The notes beneath the pieces are model-generated. The model had not been told where the DNA came from and did no database searches. It worked only from the letters and a program-made list of their open reading frames with translations. Made by a program: the position numbers and the translations under genes. Below, in pieces: positions 59,901 through 64,000 of a DNA stretch of 64,000 bases. Source of the stretch: Leptodactylus fallax (taxonomy: Eukaryota; Chordata; Amphibia; Anura; Leptodactylidae); assembly GCA_947044405.1 (NCBI GenBank), contig CAMRHE010000017.1:12471353-12535352 (forward strand), written 5' to 3'. Each line of letters begins with the position of its first letter. The first letter of the stretch is position 1.

Positions 59901-60989
59901 ATGACTGAGCAAAGTGACATTGTGCCATCTGTTTCTAGTGATCCAGCAGTGCCCATGGCGAGCAGCCTACCATTCTCCATGCCATTTTACCCTGGCGCAC
60001 CATGGCTGCCGCGCTACAAAGGGGAGGCGCATACCCTCAGGGACTTTCGTGAGAAGATGCTGTCTCTCTTCCAGTTCTATCCTCTGAATACAGAACAGCA
60101 GATACAGATCCTGCTGGGCCAGCTTGAGGGTGCTGCAGCTAGGGAGGTCAAATCCTGGCCTGCCTCTGACAAAAGAACCCCTGGGCAAATTCTGGACAAA
60201 CTCCATGTGAACTTTGACGTGCGATCTGTCTCCGAGTTAAAGATGCGCTTCTTTTCCAGACGACAACTACCTGGTGAGACCCTGCGGGACTATGCTTTAT
60301 CCCTCCAAGAGGCGTTCAGAGCTGTGGTGCAAGTGGATCCACGTGAAAATGTGGACTCTGATAAAATCTTGCTTGACCGCTTCATAGAAGGGGCGGGTAC
60401 CACATTGCTCCAGAGTCAGTTGCGAATGCTTGCTGCACAACATCCCAGCATCACGTTTGCTGACTTCAAGGCCCTTGCCATCCAGGTCTTGGGACAGGAG
60501 CAGCCCCAGCCGAGCCCAGTCATCTGTGCTCCCTCACCTGGACCCTCAACAAGCATTGCTCCAGTTGTCCTGCCACTACCTCTGGGTACCTCACCTGCTG
60601 CCCAAACTGCGCAGACTACACCAGCAGACTCCAGAGATGACCTTCTGGCCCGAGTGGATCATCTGACCCGTGCCATGGAACAGATCACCATCCGTCTAGA
60701 TCGTCTGACCCAGCCGTCTTCATCGTCCAGTGATCCTTTGCGAAGTCTCAACATCTCACCTGAGTCGCCACCCAGACGTCCGTCTTCAGTGAAACCTCCG
60801 CAGAGTGAGAGGCCATACTGTACCTATTGCCATAGATATGGACACACCAGGCCTCAGTGTTTTCAGTTAAAAGGGCCACCCCCGAGGCAGCGGGCCGCCC
60901 CTCGGGAGGAAAGAAGAAGGGCCCAGGTGAATCTTCAGTGCCATTGTCACGCTTCGTCTCAGCCTGCCCACACATCACAATCCGGGTGA
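59901..60989 (+). CDS. gag: Ty3/Gypsy gag polyprotein, 362 aa
   Basis: Structural protein that assembles the cytoplasmic virus-like particle and packages the element RNA. The start codon has A at -3 (AACAACATGA). Residues about 30-200 form the capsid-like region (WLPRYKGEAHTLRDF at the start; helical, with SELKMRFFSRRQLPGETLRDY). A proline/serine-rich linker follows. One zinc knuckle of CX2CX4HX4C type (C307, C310, H315, C320; CTYCHRYGHTRPQC) and a basic tail close it. The frame is intact. Its last 181 nt overlap the pol frame in -1 register. Length and layout are normal for Ty3/Gypsy. Confidence 0.9.
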   Translation: MTEQSDIVPSVSSDPAVPMASSLPFSMPFYPGAPWLPRYKGEAHTLRDFREKMLSLFQFYPLNTEQQIQILLGQLEGAAAREVKSWPASDKRTPGQILDKLHVNFDVRSVSELKMRFFSRRQLPGETLRDYALSLQEAFRAVVQVDPRENVDSDKILLDRFIEGAGTTLLQSQLRMLAAQHPSITFADFKALAIQVLGQEQPQPSPVICAPSPGPSTSIAPVVLPLPLGTSPAAQTAQTTPADSRDDLLARVDHLTRAMEQITIRLDRLTQPSSSSSDPLRSLNISPESPPRRPSSVKPPQSERPYCTYCHRYGHTRPQCFQLKGPPPRQRAAPREERRRAQVNLQCHCHASSQPAHTSQSG

Positions 60990-63900
60990 ACGGCGTCCCT
61001 CTGACAGCGTTGGTGGACACTGGATCTCAGGTAACAACCCTGCGCAAGCAGGTGTTCCTTGAACATTGGGACTTAGGTGTGTTGAATAGAACACCTGACA
61101 CATGGATAAATCTGTGTGCCAGCAATGGACAGCCCATACCACAGCAGGGTTATTGGGAACCCACTATCCAGATTGGGGACTTGAAACTGCCTAGACAGGG
61201 TGTAATTGTCACTGATGTAGAGGATGATAGGTTTGCAGTTGTAATATTAGGCATGAATGTTTTACGCCATTGCTTTGCAGAAGTGTTGGATGCCTTGCAT
61301 GCCTCTCTCCTTACAGCTTCTCCCAGTGACCAGCAGACCATTCAGCGGGCCATTCGTGTACTCAATGCCCAGCACAAGTTCGCCAACAAACAAGGTGAAA
61401 TTGGTCGAGTCCGGATCCAAGATACCCGTCCAGTAACCCTACAGCCTGGAACAGAAACTATGGTGTGGTGCCGTGCCCGTCCGGGCATAGAAAATCAGGA
61501 CTACGAGGCCTTGCTACAACCCATACAGGTAGCTGGCCAACCACTTGTCATGGCTGCCCGCAGCCTTGTCACAGTTTCCAATGGACGTGTTCCTGTCCGC
61601 TTAGCCAACTTGGGCGATGCTCCCGTGAACCTCCACAAGTTCCACTCTGTGGCCCTGCTACACCGGTTAGCACCAGAAGACATTCTCTCTGGTGATTCTA
61701 CCGCCACACAGCATTCCACCCAAGCTGCTGAGAACATTCAGAATGGAGCCACGAAGTCCTGGTGGGATGAATTGAACGTGGGAGACGCCAATACCCCTAT
61801 AGAGCACATCAATGGGGTTCGCAATGTGGCCAAGCGTTACCAACAGGCATTCAGCAAACACCCATTGGACTTTGGTAAGACCACGACCATACAACATCGC
61901 ATTCTGACTGGCGACCACCATCCAATCAAGGAGCGTCACCGTCCAATACCACCAGCGATGTACCAACCGGTGAAAAAGTTGATCCAAGAGATGCGAGATG
62001 CTGATGTCATCCGGGAGAGTAACAGCCCCTGGGCAGCCCCGCTAGTCCTTGTCAAGAAGAAAGACGGAACCCTACGATTTTGTGTGGACTATCGTAAACT
62101 CAACAACGTCACGCACAAAGACGCATACCCATTGCCGCGAATTGAGGAATCTCTAACGGCTTTGGGATCAGCTACCTGTTTCTCGACCCTGGACTTAACC
62201 AGTGGTTACTGGCAAGTCCCTATGGCGCCTGAAGATCGTGAAAAGACTGCGTTTACGACCCCAATGGGACTCTTTGAATTCAATAGTATGCCATTTGGGC
62301 TATGTAATGCCCCAGCCACATTCCAACGGCTTATGGAGAGGTGCCTCGGCCATGAGAATTTCCAGAGTGTGCTACTGTACCTGGACGATGTTATTGTATT
62401 CTCCCGGACATACCAAGAACACCTTCGTCACCTGTCCGAGGTATTCAAGGTACTTATACAGCACGGCCTAAAGTTGAAGCCCTCCAAGTGCTACCTGTTG
62501 AAACCCCAAGTTCACTACCTTGGGCATGTCGTGAGCGCACAAGGCGTCCAACCTGATCCTGAAAAGATCACTGCAGTCCAGAACTGGCGAAGACCAACTA
62601 CCGTCAAAGAAGTCCGAAGCTTCCTTGGATTCGCAGGTTACTACCGGCATTTCATACCACACTTCGCCCAAGTAGCCGAGCCTCTGAACGAGTTGTTGTG
62701 CGGTTGTCCCAGAGAAAACTACACCCGAAAGCTTCCGGTAGACTGGACAGCGCGTCAAGAGGAAGCCTTTCAAGCGCTTAAAGCACTTCTGACGCAACCA
62801 CCAATTCTAGCCTATCCCGACTACAGTCAGCCATTCCGCTTGTACACAGATGCAAGTCACCAAGGTTTGGGTGCAGTGTTGTCCCAGGTTCAGGACAAGA
62901 AAGAGCGAGTCATCGCCTACGCCAGCAGGAGTCTGAGAGGCGCGGAGAAGAACGACCAGAACTATAGTTCTTTCAAACTCGAACTTCTGGCGCTTGTCTG
63001 GGCCGTGACAGAGAAGTTTAAAGACTACCTGGCTGCCACACCCTTTACCGTGTACACAGATAACAATCCGTTGGCGCATCTGGACACTGCTCGACTGGGA
63101 GCCCTTGAACAACGGTGGGCCTCAAGACTCGCGAATTACAAGTTCTCTGTCAAGTATCGCAGTGGCAAGTCCAACGCTAACGCTGATGCACTCTCAAGGT
63201 TGCCTGTGGGAGAAGAACCACCCCGAGAAGACATCTGGGAAGAGGTGGAGATGCCACCATTCTACAACAAGTTTGCCCATCAGGTTGCTATTGGTGTCCC
63301 TGTAGAAGGAGAATCTCTGGCGAAAACAGCTGCCGAATCCCTCCAGGAGCCATCTCTGTGGAAAACGTTCCAAGAAGAGAGCAGAGTTTTAGGAGAATTG
63401 TCAGATTTCCTGCTTACAGGAAGAATACCAACCCGTGTAAAGAGAGGTCTTCATGACGTGGAATTAAAACGCCTTTGGCGACAGAGGAAGCGCCTGTTTG
63501 TCCAACGAGGCCTTCTACATAGAAACACTCTTGATCCTGTCACAGGTGAAAGGCTTCATCAGATCCTCGTACCAAGAAGAGACGCACAGATGATACTTGA
63601 GGCGTATCATGACAGATCCGGTCACTTCGGGGTACAAAAGACCGAAGCTACCATCCGTCGTCGCTTCTATTGGGTTGGGATGAGGAGTGACATTGAGAGT
63701 TGGTGCCGAGAGTGTCCCGCCTGTAGTATCACCAAGGAAGGTCGAAGAGATCAGAAGGCCACTCTACATCCAATTAAGACTCAAAAGCCGTGTGAAATTG
63801 TTGCTCTGGACCATGTGAAGTTGGGTCCCACATGTTCCGGCTACAGCTACGCTCTGACAATGGTGGATCATTACTCCAAGTTCCTTGTCATCGTGCCTGT

Positions 63901-64000
63901 CAGAGATCTTACAGCAAGAACTACGGCTGAGACCTTCTACGCAGAGTTTGTCCGCCATTACGGTTGTCCTGAGCATATCCTTACCGACCGTGGATCGGCG
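60809..64000 (+). CDS. pol: Ty3/Gypsy pol polyprotein, partial at window end
   Basis: Open without a stop from 60809 (after a TGA) to the window edge, in the -1 frame relative to gag. Domains in order: aspartic protease with LVDTGS (61010-61027); reverse transcriptase from about 61930, with FCVDYRKLNN, SPFGL-like MPFGLCNAPATF and YLDD (62378-62389); RNase H with LYTDAS (62840-62857) and YTDNNP (about 63053); integrase HHCC zinc finger (H codons 63608 and 63623, C codons 63713 and 63722). The integrase core follows, with its first D in ALDH (about 63811) and second D in TDRG (63986-63988); the catalytic E lies beyond the window. The PR-RT-RH-IN order is that of Metaviridae. No canonical slippery heptamer in the gag register was found in the overlap, so how pol is expressed is unclear. 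The frame start is the open region, not a known initiation site. Confidence 0.92.

Noticed and set aside
61465..63976. ORFs in other frames of the pol region
   Set aside because: They are shadows of the single open pol frame, which carries all the recognisable motifs.

Overview
The window looks like ordinary intergenic and intronic DNA from a vertebrate, most likely an anuran amphibian. This is inferred from the repeat content, not from a recognised gene: many foldback DNA transposons with TTAA target sites and TTAAAGG-type ends (the T2/Kolobok-like style described in frogs), Tc1-like elements, a Ty3/Gypsy retrotransposon, L2/SINE-type tails ending in a GCGGAATATG..GGCGCTATA motif, and TATC microsatellites. 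There are no operons, ribosome-binding-site-led genes or long cellular ORFs.

Layout. 1-13.7 kb: mixed unique and repeat DNA. It holds several foldback MITEs, including three different ones fused end to end through shared TTAA sites at 3477-4671; a probable last exon of an unidentified minus-strand gene at 7.18-7.48 kb; and a Tc1-derived non-autonomous element. 13.73-34.18 kb: one very large tandem array built on a 29-bp unit with 27- and 35-bp variants, organised into kb-scale higher-order repeats. It is interrupted once by an apparently intact Tc1-like transposon (16991-18557) whose transposase frame is open and whose TA duplication is exact. 34.5-35.5 kb: a degraded minus-strand gene or pseudogene with recognisable splice sites and a poly(A) signal, immediately beside the array. 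35.6-57.2 kb: transposon fragments, nested MITEs, minisatellites, a 0.75-kb polypyrimidine block, two further copies of the Tc1-derived element, and low-repeat stretches that may be conserved non-coding DNA. 57.57-58.13 kb: a possible minus-strand exon for a small membrane protein. About 58.2-64.0 kb: the 5' part of a Ty3/Gypsy retrotransposon (putative LTR, primer-binding site, leader, intact gag, and pol open to the window edge in the -1 frame).

The only complete protein-coding genes seen are those of mobile elements: the Tc1-like transposase and gag. Pol is open but cut by the window. The most unusual object is the hierarchical 29-bp satellite. No defence system, biosynthetic cluster, CRISPR array, rRNA or tRNA gene was found.
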